Of a stretch of DNA of 43,163 nucleotides, positions 8,589 through 16,835 are shown piece by piece. Each line of letters begins with the position of its first letter. Position 1 is the first letter of the stretch. The position numbers and the translations under genes are program-made. The stretch spans positions 1-43,163 of the forward strand of contig MEUF01000053.1 in assembly GCA_001771615.1 (NCBI GenBank), written 5' to 3'. Below the pieces are notes generated by a model. The model was not told the DNA's origin. It did not search any database and was given only the letters and a program-made list of their open reading frames with translations. This DNA comes from a candidate division WOR-1 bacterium RIFOXYB2_FULL_48_7. Lineage in GTDB: Bacteria; Margulisbacteria; WOR-1; O2-12-FULL-45-9; XYB2-FULL-48-7.

Positions 8589-9544
8589 GCTGGCACCTGC
8601 GCAACTTCTTCAACAATTTCGGCCACAATTTTAGCGGCCGGCTTGATGGTGCGGTCTTTAAGTTTCCAGACATATTCACCGGAAAAAACAACCCCATTAT
8701 CAACATCGCCCTGTTGGGAATTAACCAGGGCTTTGATAATGCAATATTTTAGGGAGCATTTTTTCAGGCAAAAATCACAACCGACTGGTGCCGGGGCGGT
8801 CCCAGACAGAATTTTATTGACAAAAACATTCTTGATGGCCCGGCCAGGCAGCCCAACCGGCGACTGGATAATGACTACATCATCTTGGGTCGCTGTCTGG
8901 TAGAGTTTTTTGTAGGCGGCAGAGGCGGCACATTCTTCGGCCAGGACAAAACGGGTGGCCATCTGCACCCCGTTGGCCCCAATCTTTAGGGCGCGGACGA
9001 TGTCGACTCCATGCATAATGCCTCCGGCGGCAATGACCGGCAAATTAACCGCTTTGCGGACCTCAGGGAAAATATCCCAGATCGAACGATCGGTCCCCAG
9101 GTGGCCGCCGGCCTCTTTTCCCTCAACCACGATGGCTGCCGCCCCAAGTTTAGCGGCGGTTTCTGCCAAGCGGGCAGAGGAGACGATGGAAACAATCGGC
9201 GTGTTGCCGTCATGGCCAACTTTAAAAATATCACGGGAAAACCCGGCGCCGGTAATAATCAAATCAATTTTTTCTTTGATGGCGGTTTCAACAATTCCCC
9301 AGAATTCCCGGGCGGCAAACATGATGTTAATGCCGACAATCCCTCCCTGGGCTTTGGCTCTGGCGATGGCGATTTCCCTGCGCAGCTCATCAAAGGCCAT
9401 GCCAGAAGCTCCGATGATGCCTATGGCGCCGGTTGCGGCCACTGCGCCAGCCAGGGCGCCAGTGGAAATCCGGACCGCCATCCCCCCCTGGATAATGGGG
9501 AGTCTGGCGGTCAGATTATCAATTTTTAGCTGCGGTAAATTCAT
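8585..9544 (-). CDS. fabK: FabK-like enoyl-ACP reductase / nitronate monooxygenase family flavoprotein
   Basis: This 319-residue FMN TIM-barrel protein belongs to the FabK/2-nitropropane dioxygenase family. Supporting motifs are LPIIQGGMAVRIS (N-terminal FMN loop), INIMFA, TGAGFS, EGKEAGGHLG with the conserved His148, VIAAGGI and NGVQMATRFV. Position between acpP and fabF supports enoyl-ACP reductase (last reduction of each elongation cycle, NAD(P)H and FMN); no FabI or FabL is seen in the window. An unusual CDFCLKKCSLKYC segment (Cys256, 259, 263, 268) lies near the C-terminus, unlike classical streptococcal FabK. The CxxC-type insert occurs, from memory, in a subgroup of nitronate-monooxygenase-like proteins of anaerobes. 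Assignment to enoyl reduction is therefore contextual. Confidence 0.8.
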   Translation of the reverse strand: MNLPQLKIDNLTARLPIIQGGMAVRISTGALAGAVAATGAIGIIGASGMAFDELRREIAIARAKAQGGIVGINIMFAAREFWGIVETAIKEKIDLIITGAGFSRDIFKVGHDGNTPIVSIVSSARLAETAAKLGAAAIVVEGKEAGGHLGTDRSIWDIFPEVRKAVNLPVIAAGGIMHGVDIVRALKIGANGVQMATRFVLAEECAASAAYKKLYQTATQDDVVIIQSPVGLPGRAIKNVFVNKILSGTAPAPVGCDFCLKKCSLKYCIIKALVNSQQGDVDNGVVFSGEYVWKLKDRTIKPAAKIVAEIVEEVAQVPA

Positions 9545-9547
9545 TTA

Positions 9548-9793
9548 CTACTTCTTTGCGTGCGACATCACATAGGTGATAGTGTCGCCAACGGTCTTAA
9601 TTTTTTCGGCATCCTCGTCCGGGATCTCAATGCCAAAAGCTTCTTCGAGGGCCATAACCAGCTCTACAGTATCAAGAGAATCGGCGCCTAGGTCATCGAC
9701 AAATGAAGAAGTGCGGGTCACTTCTGCCTCATTAACACCCAGTTGTTCAGCAACAACTTTCTTGATATCCTCAAAAACTTTTTGCTCGTCCAT
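9548..9793 (-). CDS. acpP: Acyl carrier protein
   Basis: This 81-residue acidic four-helix carrier tethers growing acyl chains as thioesters. The phosphopantetheine attachment site is Ser39 in DDLGADSLDTVELVMALEE, followed by FGIEIPDEDAEKIKTVGD, all canonical. A GGGGGGTG ribosome-binding site lies just before the ATG. It lies 51 bp downstream of fabG and 3 bp upstream of the fabK-like start. No holo-ACP synthase is in the window. Confidence 0.98.
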   Translation of the reverse strand: MDEQKVFEDIKKVVAEQLGVNEAEVTRTSSFVDDLGADSLDTVELVMALEEAFGIEIPDEDAEKIKTVGDTITYVMSHAKK

Positions 9794-9825
9794 GTTACAC
9801 CCCCCTCTTAACTAAAATCCCAACT

Positions 9826-9844
9826 TCAAACTTCAAAACCCAAA
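9826..9844 (+). repeat. Copy 1 of a TCAAACTTCAAAA-type short dispersed repeat
   Basis: The 19-nt stretch TCAAACTTCAAAACCCAAA fills most of the fabG-acpP gap. It matches 18 of 19 bases with 34491-34509 inside radA. The flanking bases (aactaaaatcccaac) have the same C/T/A-rich texture, as in the simple AACTTCAAA-type intergenic repeats seen in many uncultivated bacteria. Confidence 0.55.
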
Positions 9845-10585
9845 TTACATGTACATGCCGCCGTTGACTGCCAGGACTTGACCGGTAATATAGTCGGCTT
9901 CCGGTCCCGCCAGAAAGAGGACAGCATTGGCGATATCATCCGGTGAGCCCAGCTTCCCCAGGGGGATCTGAGCCATCATTTTTTGTTTGACCTCGTCCGA
10001 CAGTTTATCTGTCATAGCGGTCTGAATAAATCCAGGTGCAATGGCGTTTGCCGTAACATTACGGGAGGCCAGCTCTTTGGCCACTGTCTTGGTAAAGGCA
10101 ATGACCCCGCCCTTGCTGGCCGCATAATTGGCCTGACCAAAATTCCCCATCTGACCAACAATGCTGGCGATACTTACTATTTTACCGTAGCGCGCCTTCA
10201 TCATCAAGGTCCCAACTACTTTTGTGCAATTGAAAACACCGGTCAGGTTTACCCCAATGACCGCGTCCCATTCCTCTTTTTTCATCCGAATTAATAAATT
10301 GTCTTTGGTGATGCCGGCGTTATTGACCAAGATATCAATTTTGCCAAATTCCTTGACCATTTCCGCAACAGCCGATTCAACCTCGGCCAGGTCAGCCACA
10401 TTAAATTTATACGCCTTGGCTTTGACACCTAGTGCGGCTACTTCTTGGGCCGTCTGGTTGGCCAGCTCCAAATTAACGTCGCTAATGATAATATTGGCCC
10501 CGGCCCTGGCCAGGGCGACAGCGACCGATTTACCGATACCTTGGGCTGACCCGGTAACTAAAGCAACTTTATCTTTTAATTTCAT
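9845..10585 (-). CDS. fabG: 3-oxoacyl-[ACP] reductase
   Basis: This 246-residue short-chain dehydrogenase reduces 3-oxoacyl-ACP to 3-hydroxyacyl-ACP with NADPH. It shows the nucleotide-binding TGSAQGIGKS (11-20), NNAG (88-91), and the catalytic set Asn113, Ser141, Tyr154 and Lys158 (YAASKGG), with the C-terminal VNGGMYM typical of FabG. The start is preceded by GAGG 8-12 nt upstream and is 2 bp from the fabD stop. Its place between fabD and acpP makes the fatty-acid assignment secure among SDR alternatives. Confidence 0.97.
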   Translation of the reverse strand: MKLKDKVALVTGSAQGIGKSVAVALARAGANIIISDVNLELANQTAQEVAALGVKAKAYKFNVADLAEVESAVAEMVKEFGKIDILVNNAGITKDNLLIRMKKEEWDAVIGVNLTGVFNCTKVVGTLMMKARYGKIVSIASIVGQMGNFGQANYAASKGGVIAFTKTVAKELASRNVTANAIAPGFIQTAMTDKLSDEVKQKMMAQIPLGKLGSPDDIANAVLFLAGPEADYITGQVLAVNGGMYM

Positions 10586-10587
10586 AT

Positions 10588-11457
10588 TTAGACCTCCGTG
10601 AATGATTTAACTGTGGCTTCGGGGCTAATCTTTTTGATCAAGCCGGCCAGGACTTTGCCTGGGCCAACTTCAACAAAATTATTTATGCCGTCTGCCACCA
10701 ATTTTTGCACCGACTCTTCCCAAAGCACTGAGGCCGTGACTTGTTCAATCAATAACCTTTTTAATTCTTTGCCGCTGGTGACATATGTGGCAGTGACGTT
10801 GCAAACTACCGGTATTTTGGCATCATTTATGGTGATCTTTTCCAGTTCGACGGCGAGTTTATCGGCCGCTGGCTGCATGAGTGGGCAATGAAAGGGGGCA
10901 GAGACGGCTAATGGGATAACCTTTTTAACTCCGGCCGCTTTCAGCTGTTCACCAGCTTGGGCGACACTTTCTTTTTTACCGGAAATTACTACCTGGCCCG
11001 GAGAGTTGAAGTTGGCTGGCCAAACGTGGCCGACTTTAGCGCAAATTTCAACGATCACGCTTTTTTCTCCACCCAGCAGGGCGGCCATAGCTCCTTCGCC
11101 TTCCGGCACCGCCTCTTGCATAAATTTGCCTCGCAGGTGAACGAGCTTAACGCCATCCTCAAAAGAAAGGGCTCCCGCCGCATATAAGGCGGCATACTCC
11201 CCTAAACTGTGGCCGGCGACTGCGCTTGGCAACTGGTTACTGGTAATTAGCTTTTGGTAGGCGGCTACGCTGATGGTGAAGATGGCTGGCTGGAGAAAGG
11301 CGGTCTTTTTCAGTTCATCTTCCGGCCCATGGAGAACTATTGATTTAAGGTCAAAACCGAGCAGGGTATTGGCTTTATCCAACAGGGGTTCGGCAGAATC
11401 TTTCCCCATACCAACAAATTGCGATCCCTGGCCGGGGAAAACAAAGGCGCTCTTCAT
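10588..11457 (-). CDS. fabD: Malonyl-CoA:ACP transacylase
   Basis: This 289-residue acyltransferase loads malonate from CoA onto AcpP. Motifs are FVFPGQGSQFVGMG (6-19), the nucleophile Ser84 in AGHSLGEYAALYAAG, His190 in SAPFHCPLM, and a C-terminal VGPGKVLAGLIKK. It is about 15-20 residues shorter than common homologues, partly because of a compact helix after GMGKD. The ATG directly abuts the etfA stop codon, so the redox genes and fab genes are one transcript. Confidence 0.96.
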   Translation of the reverse strand: MKSAFVFPGQGSQFVGMGKDSAEPLLDKANTLLGFDLKSIVLHGPEDELKKTAFLQPAIFTISVAAYQKLITSNQLPSAVAGHSLGEYAALYAAGALSFEDGVKLVHLRGKFMQEAVPEGEGAMAALLGGEKSVIVEICAKVGHVWPANFNSPGQVVISGKKESVAQAGEQLKAAGVKKVIPLAVSAPFHCPLMQPAADKLAVELEKITINDAKIPVVCNVTATYVTSGKELKRLLIEQVTASVLWEESVQKLVADGINNFVEVGPGKVLAGLIKKISPEATVKSFTEV

Positions 11458-12687
11458 TTACCCTTTTAGTTCCTTGAGCTTTTTGGTCAGCAGGGGGACG
11501 ATCTCCAGGACATCCCCGACAATCCCGTAGGTAGCTACCTTGAAAATCGGGGCATCCGGATCTTTGTTTATGGCAATAATTGTGTCGGATGACTGCATGC
11601 CGACCAGATGCTGGATCTTGCCGGAAATTCCGCAGGCAATATAGATTTTTGGTGAAACCGTTTTACCGGTCTGGCCAACCTGATGGTGGGCGGAAATCCA
11701 GCCGGCATCAACTGTCGCGCGTGAGGCGCCGACCGCGCCGCCCAAAGTTTGGGCTAATTCTTCGAGCATGTGGAAATTCTTGGGATCGCCGATGCCGCGG
11801 CCGCCGGAGACAATAATTTCGGCTTCTGCCAGGTTAACTTTGACCGATTCGTCTTGAATAATCTCTAATAATTTAACTACCAAATCTTTTTCATCGATGA
11901 CGGGAGTAAATTTAACCACATTACCAGCTGCCGGTTTGGCGACAGGGCTCTTTTTGAAGACTTTTGGCCGGACAGTTGCCATCTGTGGACGATGGCGGAG
12001 GGTCTGAATTGTGGCCATGATGTTGCCGCCAAAAGCCGGTCGGGTTTGTAACAAGTTTTTCTTGTCAGGATCAATCCCCAGGGCGGTACAATCAGCGGTT
12101 AAGCCGGCCCCAACGCGAATGGCCAGCCGGGCGGCCAGGTCGCGGCCAAGGGTGGTGGCCCCCAGGAGAATGATTTCTGGTTTATGTTTGGTGACAGCTT
12201 CAGCTAAAGCCCGGGTATATGGAGCGGTATGGTAATGTTTTAATTCCGGATGGGTAATCAAATAGACTTTTTGGGCGCCGTATTTGAACAAATGGTCGAT
12301 CTCTTCTTCAATCTTCTCATCCCCCAACAAGACGGCACAAAGCTGGCTGCCGCATTCAGCGGCAAGCTTTTGCCCTTCGGAAAGAAGTTCGTAAGCGACT
12401 GATTGGATTTTTCCCTCTCTTTGTTCGGCAAAAACCCAGACATCTTTATAGTGAGACAGATCAACATCGACGCCACCCAAATCTTTTTTTAGATCAATGG
12501 CGTTAAATTTGCATGAGGCGACGCAAGCGCCGCAAAGGGTGCAGACGTCCAGGTTGATCTGGGCAACCCTCTTTCCCTTGCCGGGCGCTTCAGCCGGCCG
12601 ATCAATCATAGAAATTGCAGCAAAGGGGCAAGCCTTTACGCAAAGCGTACAGCCGGTGCATTTATCTAACAATATTTTTATTGACAT
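11458..12687 (-). CDS. etfA: Electron transfer flavoprotein alpha subunit with N-terminal 2[4Fe-4S] ferredoxin domain
   Basis: The 409-residue protein begins with a bacterial-type ferredoxin domain carrying two complete clusters: Cys10-13-16-20 (CTGCTLCVKAC) and Cys49-52-55-59 (CTLCGACVASC). An ETF alpha N-terminal domain follows (about 78-270), then the FAD-binding C-terminal domain (SGGRGIGDPKNF, VGASRATVDAGWI, HQVGQTGKTVSPKIYIACGISGKIQH). This architecture resembles CarE of the caffeyl-CoA reductase complex of Acetobacterium woodii and some clostridial ETFs associated with flavin-based electron bifurcation. Paired with etfB and an acyl-CoA dehydrogenase immediately upstream, it probably exchanges electrons between acyl-CoA and NADH/ferredoxin. 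Direction and bifurcation are inferred, not shown. Confidence 0.95.
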   Translation of the reverse strand: MSIKILLDKCTGCTLCVKACPFAAISMIDRPAEAPGKGKRVAQINLDVCTLCGACVASCKFNAIDLKKDLGGVDVDLSHYKDVWVFAEQREGKIQSVAYELLSEGQKLAAECGSQLCAVLLGDEKIEEEIDHLFKYGAQKVYLITHPELKHYHTAPYTRALAEAVTKHKPEIILLGATTLGRDLAARLAIRVGAGLTADCTALGIDPDKKNLLQTRPAFGGNIMATIQTLRHRPQMATVRPKVFKKSPVAKPAAGNVVKFTPVIDEKDLVVKLLEIIQDESVKVNLAEAEIIVSGGRGIGDPKNFHMLEELAQTLGGAVGASRATVDAGWISAHHQVGQTGKTVSPKIYIACGISGKIQHLVGMQSSDTIIAINKDPDAPIFKVATYGIVGDVLEIVPLLTKKLKELKG

Positions 12688-12688
12688 A

Positions 12689-13477
12689 CTATATTAAACT
12701 GCGATTTTTCAATTTACCCAGGAGAGAATCAACCATGTCGGTTGGTTCGCCGCCAAGCATTTCCCCGCCGCCTTTTGGGGGAGGGGTGAAAATCTTAACT
12801 ACACTGGTCGGGGAGCCGTTTAAACCAAGATTAATCGCTTCGGCCTTGATCGCCGCCGCATTAAGCATTTTAACTTCAACTTTTTTAGCCCGCATTAACC
12901 CTTTCAGCGAAGGGAGGCGGGGAGAATTCATTTGTTTGACTACCGTAACAACACAGGGGAGGGGACATTCAACGACCTCGTTGACCTCTTCCAATAAACG
13001 TTCGATTTTGGCTTTTTTAGCTGTAGGATCGGCTTCCATCTTTACTACAAATGTTACCTGGGGGATATCGAGCCATTCAGCAATCCCTGGACCGACCTGG
13101 GCGGTATCACCATCGATGGCCTGTTTACCGCAAAGGATCAGGTCAAAATGACCCAGGGTTTTAATGGCTTGGGCTAAAGTGTATGAGGTCGCCCAGGTAT
13201 CCGAGCCGGCAAAAGCCCGATCCGAGACCAGGCAAACCTCATCGGCGCCCATGGCAACGCAGGTTTTAAGCGCTTCGGCTGCTTGTGGTGGGCCCATGGT
13301 AATAACGGTAACTTTCCCGCCATGCTTTTCTTTTAATTGCAGTGCCGCTTCCACGGCGTTTTCATCAAAAGGGTTAACAATCGAAGGGACCCCTTCGCGG
13401 ATTAAAGTATTGGTTTCCGGGTTGATCCTAACCTCTGTCGTATCCGGAACCTGTTTTATGCAAACAACAATATCCAT
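12689..13477 (-). CDS. etfB: Electron transfer flavoprotein beta subunit
   Basis: This 262-residue ETF beta subunit (start MDIVVCIKQVPDTTEV) forms the heterodimer with EtfA. It contains VNPFDENAVEAALQLKE and the nucleotide loop CGKQAIDGDTAQVGPGIAEWL (Asp122-Pro130). The loop is of the DGDTAQVGP type seen in anaerobic/bifurcating ETFs rather than the DDxNQTGQ type of respiratory mitochondrial ETF; that distinction is from memory of the family. Gene order dehydrogenase-etfB-etfA matches bcd-etfBA operons. An extended -10 box overlaps the upstream stop codon and could give extra etfBA transcription. Confidence 0.96.
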   Translation of the reverse strand: MDIVVCIKQVPDTTEVRINPETNTLIREGVPSIVNPFDENAVEAALQLKEKHGGKVTVITMGPPQAAEALKTCVAMGADEVCLVSDRAFAGSDTWATSYTLAQAIKTLGHFDLILCGKQAIDGDTAQVGPGIAEWLDIPQVTFVVKMEADPTAKKAKIERLLEEVNEVVECPLPCVVTVVKQMNSPRLPSLKGLMRAKKVEVKMLNAAAIKAEAINLGLNGSPTSVVKIFTPPPKGGGEMLGGEPTDMVDSLLGKLKNRSLI

Positions 13478-13492
13478 GAGCAGTAATGGCTA

Positions 13493-13501
13493 ATTATATC
13501 A
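13493..13501 (-). promoter_or_regulatory. Possible internal promoter for etfBA and downstream fab genes
   Basis: TGaTATAAT (13501-13493, minus strand) is a perfect extended -10 element overlapping the TGA stop of the acyl-CoA dehydrogenase gene. The etfB ATG follows 15 nt later without a recognisable Shine-Dalgarno site. No good -35 box is visible. Confidence 0.4.
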
Positions 13502-14662
13502 CTTTTTGCTGACAGCGTCTTTAATGAGGCCAAGGGCAATCTGATTCCTCTGAATCTGATTGGTCCCTTCGTAGATTTGAGTGATCTTGGCATCTCTGGC
13601 CATCTTTTCCACCGGATATTCTTTCATATAACCATAACCGCCCAGGATCTGAATGGCGTCAATGGTGACTTTCATTGCAACATCAGAGGCGAACAGCTTG
13701 GCTTCGGATGCCGGCAAGGTAAAGTCTTTGTGTCCGGCATCAATCATTTTGGCCACGGCATAAACCAAGGCGCGGGCTGCCTCGATCTGGGTCGACATAT
13801 CAGCCAGCATATGCTGGATGGCTTGCAGGGCGATGATTGGCTTGCCAAACTGGACCCTTTCCTTGGCATACTTGATTGATTCATCCAATGCTCCCTGGGC
13901 AATCCCCACTGCCTGGGCGCCGATGCCAGGGCGCGTCATATCAAGGGTTTTCATGGCGACAATAAAACCCATCCCCTCTTTGCCAAGGATCTGGCTTTTG
14001 TGGATTTTGCAATCCTGGAATATTAATTCCCTGGTAGCTGAACAGCGGATCCCCATCTTGTTTTCTTTTTTACCAAAAGTAAAACCGGGGGTCCCCTTTT
14101 CCACTATGAAAGCTGTTGCGCCGCGGGCCCCTTTGGCCTTGTCGGTCATGGCTATTAATGTATAGGTGTCAGCTTCTCCGCCGTTGGTAATCCATTGCTT
14201 GGTCCCGTTAACAATAAAATAGTCGCCATCTTTTTTTGCCGTAGTTTCCAGGCCAGCGGCATCAGAGCCGGCACTGGCTTCGGTCAAACCAAAGGCGGCC
14301 AGCTTCTTGCCGGCAGCAATCTCGGGCATGTACTTCTTTTTTTGTTCTTCGGAGCCAAACAAAATGATTGGGGTTGAGCCAAGGGCGGATGCGGCAAAAG
14401 AAACGCCAACGCCGCCGCAGATCCGGCTAATCTCTTCGGTCGCTAAGCAGAAATTAAAAACGCTCTGTCCCATCCCGCCGTAAGCTTCCGGAATGTAAAG
14501 CCCGCAAAGGTCGGCCTCGGCATAGGCTTTTAGTGCTTCCCAGGGAAATTCACCGGTTTCGTCCCATTCGGCTCTTTTGGGCAAGGCTTTTTCCAGTGAC
14601 ACCTTTCTTGCCAGATCCCTGATCATTTGCTGTTCTTCGGTCAATAAGTAATCCAAAGCCAT
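13499..14662 (-). CDS. Acyl-CoA dehydrogenase, butyryl-CoA dehydrogenase-like
   Basis: This 387-residue FAD enzyme has the usual three-domain acyl-CoA dehydrogenase fold. Visible signatures are AFGLTEASAGSDA (123-135), WITNGGEADTY, the ERVQFGKPI segment (268-276), ILGGYGYMKEYPVEKMARDAKI, and the catalytic base Glu365 in IYEGTNQIQR. The Glu position is that of short/medium-chain enzymes (Bcd/MCAD type). It is followed by etfB and ferredoxin-etfA, its likely electron partners, and preceded by fabH with a strong GAGGAGG site. It could run as a dehydrogenase or, with a bifurcating ETF, as an enoyl-CoA reductase. Why it sits in a biosynthetic operon is unclear. Confidence 0.95.
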   Translation of the reverse strand: MALDYLLTEEQQMIRDLARKVSLEKALPKRAEWDETGEFPWEALKAYAEADLCGLYIPEAYGGMGQSVFNFCLATEEISRICGGVGVSFAASALGSTPIILFGSEEQKKKYMPEIAAGKKLAAFGLTEASAGSDAAGLETTAKKDGDYFIVNGTKQWITNGGEADTYTLIAMTDKAKGARGATAFIVEKGTPGFTFGKKENKMGIRCSATRELIFQDCKIHKSQILGKEGMGFIVAMKTLDMTRPGIGAQAVGIAQGALDESIKYAKERVQFGKPIIALQAIQHMLADMSTQIEAARALVYAVAKMIDAGHKDFTLPASEAKLFASDVAMKVTIDAIQILGGYGYMKEYPVEKMARDAKITQIYEGTNQIQRNQIALGLIKDAVSKK

Positions 14663-14675
14663 TTTATTCCTCCTC

Positions 14676-15638
14676 TTACCAGATTATAACGTTTGCCCCA
14701 TAAGTTAACCCGGCACCAAATCCTGACAGGACTATCAGATCGCCGGGTTTTATCTTGCCAGCAGCATATGCCTCATCTAGCGCGATAGGTATCGATGCTG
14801 CCGAAGTATTTCCGTACTTTTGTAGGTTAACATAAACTTTTTCTTTGGGCAATCCCATTTTCTTGATAACATGATCAATAATCCGGATATTGGCCTGGTG
14901 AGGAATGAGTAAATCGATATCGGCAATCGACTTGCCAGCCTGGATCAAAACTTCTTTGACGGATGTTTCCAGGGCACGCACGGCAAATTTGAAGACCTCT
15001 TTCCCGTCCATCTTGATAAAACGGCCATTTTTGGTTTCGGGATCACGTGTTCCACCGCCAGGCATAATTAGACTGTTACCCAAAATTCCTTCGGCTTTCA
15101 ACCAGCTGGCTATTATCCCGTCATTTTTATCTGTAGCGGTTAAAACAGCCGCTCCGGCGCCATCGCCGAAGAGAATGCAGGTTCCGCGATCTGTCCAGTC
15201 GAGATATTTGGTCAGTTCATCCGCCCCGACAAGTAAAATCTTTTTATATTTGCCGGTTTCAATAAAGCTGCTGGCTACTGCCAGAGCGTAATTGAAGCCG
15301 GAGCAGGCGGCAGAAACGTCTAGACAGGCGGCATTTTTCGCTTTAAGCTTATCCTGCAAAATACAGGCGACAGAGGGAAAGAGCATGTCGGGAGAGCAGG
15401 TCGCCACAAGAATGAAGTCGATTTCTTCGGCAGTGACCTTGGCATTGGCCAGAGCGCGTTCGGCGGCAATAAATGCTAGGTCAGAAGTGGCCGTCCCTTC
15501 GTCAGAAACACGCCGTTCCATAATGCCGGTCCGTTCCCTGATCCAAGCGTCGTTGGTATCGACAATTTTGGATAAATCATCGTTGGTTACTATTTTATCC
15601 GGCAGGGCGGAGCCAGTGCCGCTAATTTTGGCACGCAT
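14676..15638 (-). CDS. fabH: 3-oxoacyl-[ACP] synthase III (KAS III)
   Basis: This 320-residue initiating condensing enzyme joins an acyl-CoA primer to malonyl-ACP. The triad Cys112 (DVSAACSGFNYAL), His247 (LLIPHQANIRIID) and Asn277 (KYGNTSAASIPIAL) is intact, as is GDGAGAAVL. It starts 3 bp after plsX with a GGAGGAAT ribosome-binding site. The adjoining acyl-CoA dehydrogenase/ETF could supply or adjust its acyl-CoA primer, which is speculative. Confidence 0.97.
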   Translation of the reverse strand: MRAKISGTGSALPDKIVTNDDLSKIVDTNDAWIRERTGIMERRVSDEGTATSDLAFIAAERALANAKVTAEEIDFILVATCSPDMLFPSVACILQDKLKAKNAACLDVSAACSGFNYALAVASSFIETGKYKKILLVGADELTKYLDWTDRGTCILFGDGAGAAVLTATDKNDGIIASWLKAEGILGNSLIMPGGGTRDPETKNGRFIKMDGKEVFKFAVRALETSVKEVLIQAGKSIADIDLLIPHQANIRIIDHVIKKMGLPKEKVYVNLQKYGNTSAASIPIALDEAYAAGKIKPGDLIVLSGFGAGLTYGANVIIW

Positions 15639-15641
15639 AAG

Positions 15642-16625
15642 TTATTCCTCCATTTTTGAGATGCAGCCGACCAGGTCTTCACGAGCAGCTTCGTAAGCCA
15701 CTCGAATGGCATTTTTAATCGCTTTGGCCTTGGCGCGTCCGTGAGCCTTGTAGACTACCCCGTTAATGCCGAGCATCGGCGCGCCGCCGAATTCATCGTA
15801 ATCAACTTTCTTTTTGATCCTGGCCAGGGCGGGCAGCAGGAGTAGGGCGGCCAATTTTGACAAAAGGTTTTTTTGCAACTCATCTTTGATCAGCCCAAGA
15901 ATAAAACTGCTGACCGATTCACTAAATTTAAGAATCAGGTTGCCGATAAAACCATCACAAACGACAACGTTGACGCCGCCGGACATAATTTCCTTGGCTT
16001 CAACATTCCCGATAAAGTTTATTTTAGTTTCCTTAAGTAGCGACCAGGTTTGTACGGAAAGCTCGTTGCCTTTTTCTTTCTCTTCGCCAATGTTCAACAA
16101 GCCGACTGTGGGGTTGTTGATATGCATGACATGTTCGGCATATTGGGCCCCCATCTCGGCAAATTGCTGAAGATGGCGCGGTTTACAATCAACATTGGCT
16201 CCCATATCGAGCAGGACGACCGGTCCCTTGGGGGTTGGGAAGACTGTGGCAATTGCCGGGCGTTCTACCCCGGCAACGCGGCCCAAACCAAATAAGGCCG
16301 AGGTCATCAGGGCCCCGGTATTGCCGGCAGAGACAATGGCGTCTGCTTGCTTGGTTTTAACCAGATTAACGGCGACGTTTAAGGAGGAATTTTTCTTTTG
16401 CTTGACTGCGGCAACCGGTGATTCGTTGTTACCAATGACTTCTGTGGCGGGGATAATGGATAAGGAGCCTTTTTTGCGGTGGCGGGCCAACTCGCTCTTG
16501 AGGCGGTTTTCATCTCCGACTAAAACCAAGCTGACCGGATATTCAAGCGAAGCCAGGACCGCTCCTTTGACCAACTCAGCCGGGGCAAAATCACCCCCCA
16601 TAGCATCGAGGGCGATGCGGATCAC
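15642..16625 (-). CDS. plsX: Phosphate acyltransferase PlsX
   Basis: PlsX converts acyl-ACP to acyl-phosphate, the first step of membrane phospholipid synthesis. The 327-residue protein has the hallmark IRIALDAMGGDFAP at the N-terminus, VSAGNTGALM, LLDMGANVDCKP, NIGEEKEKGNEL, VVCDGFIGNLILK and a C-terminal GGAPMLGINGVVYKAHG. I place the start at the GTG at 16625: it shares its G with the TAG stop of rpmF, lies 11 nt after AAGGAG, and gives the normal family length, whereas in-frame upstream extension would run into rpmF. Confidence 0.95.
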   Translation of the reverse strand: MIRIALDAMGGDFAPAELVKGAVLASLEYPVSLVLVGDENRLKSELARHRKKGSLSIIPATEVIGNNESPVAAVKQKKNSSLNVAVNLVKTKQADAIVSAGNTGALMTSALFGLGRVAGVERPAIATVFPTPKGPVVLLDMGANVDCKPRHLQQFAEMGAQYAEHVMHINNPTVGLLNIGEEKEKGNELSVQTWSLLKETKINFIGNVEAKEIMSGGVNVVVCDGFIGNLILKFSESVSSFILGLIKDELQKNLLSKLAALLLLPALARIKKKVDYDEFGGAPMLGINGVVYKAHGRAKAKAIKNAIRVAYEAAREDLVGCISKMEE

Positions 16626-16831
16626 TACTGCTTTTTCTCCTTGCCTTGCTTGGTCTTGATCTTGATAACCGCCCGTCCCTGGTAGGTCCCGCAAGTTGCG
16701 CAGGCCTGGTGCGGTGGATTGGCGGCTCCGCATTGCGGACATTTGCTCAAGTTGATCCCTTTTAAGCGATAGTTCCCGAATCTCCTTTTTCCCTGTCTGA
16801 TATTTGAATGTCGTTTTTTTGGTACTGGCAT
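16625..16831 (-). CDS. rpmF: 50S ribosomal protein L32
   Basis: This 68-residue zinc-ribbon ribosomal protein starts MPVPKKRHSNIRQGKRR, as L32 usually does. It keeps all four zinc cysteines (Cys31/Cys34 in CPQC and Cys44/Cys47 in CATC). It lies 4 bp after the DUF177 gene and overlaps plsX by one base. The DUF177-rpmF-plsX-fab order is widely conserved and couples ribosome and membrane synthesis. Confidence 0.97.
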   Translation of the reverse strand: MPVPKKRHSNIRQGKRRFGNYRLKGINLSKCPQCGAANPPHQACATCGTYQGRAVIKIKTKQGKEKKQ

Positions 16832-16835
16832 TTTT

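Noticed and set aside
8170..9575. Several long plus-strand open frames over fabF and the fabK-like gene
   Set aside because: They are reverse-frame shadows of strongly conserved enzymes on the minus strand and have low-complexity Ala/Pro/Ser composition.
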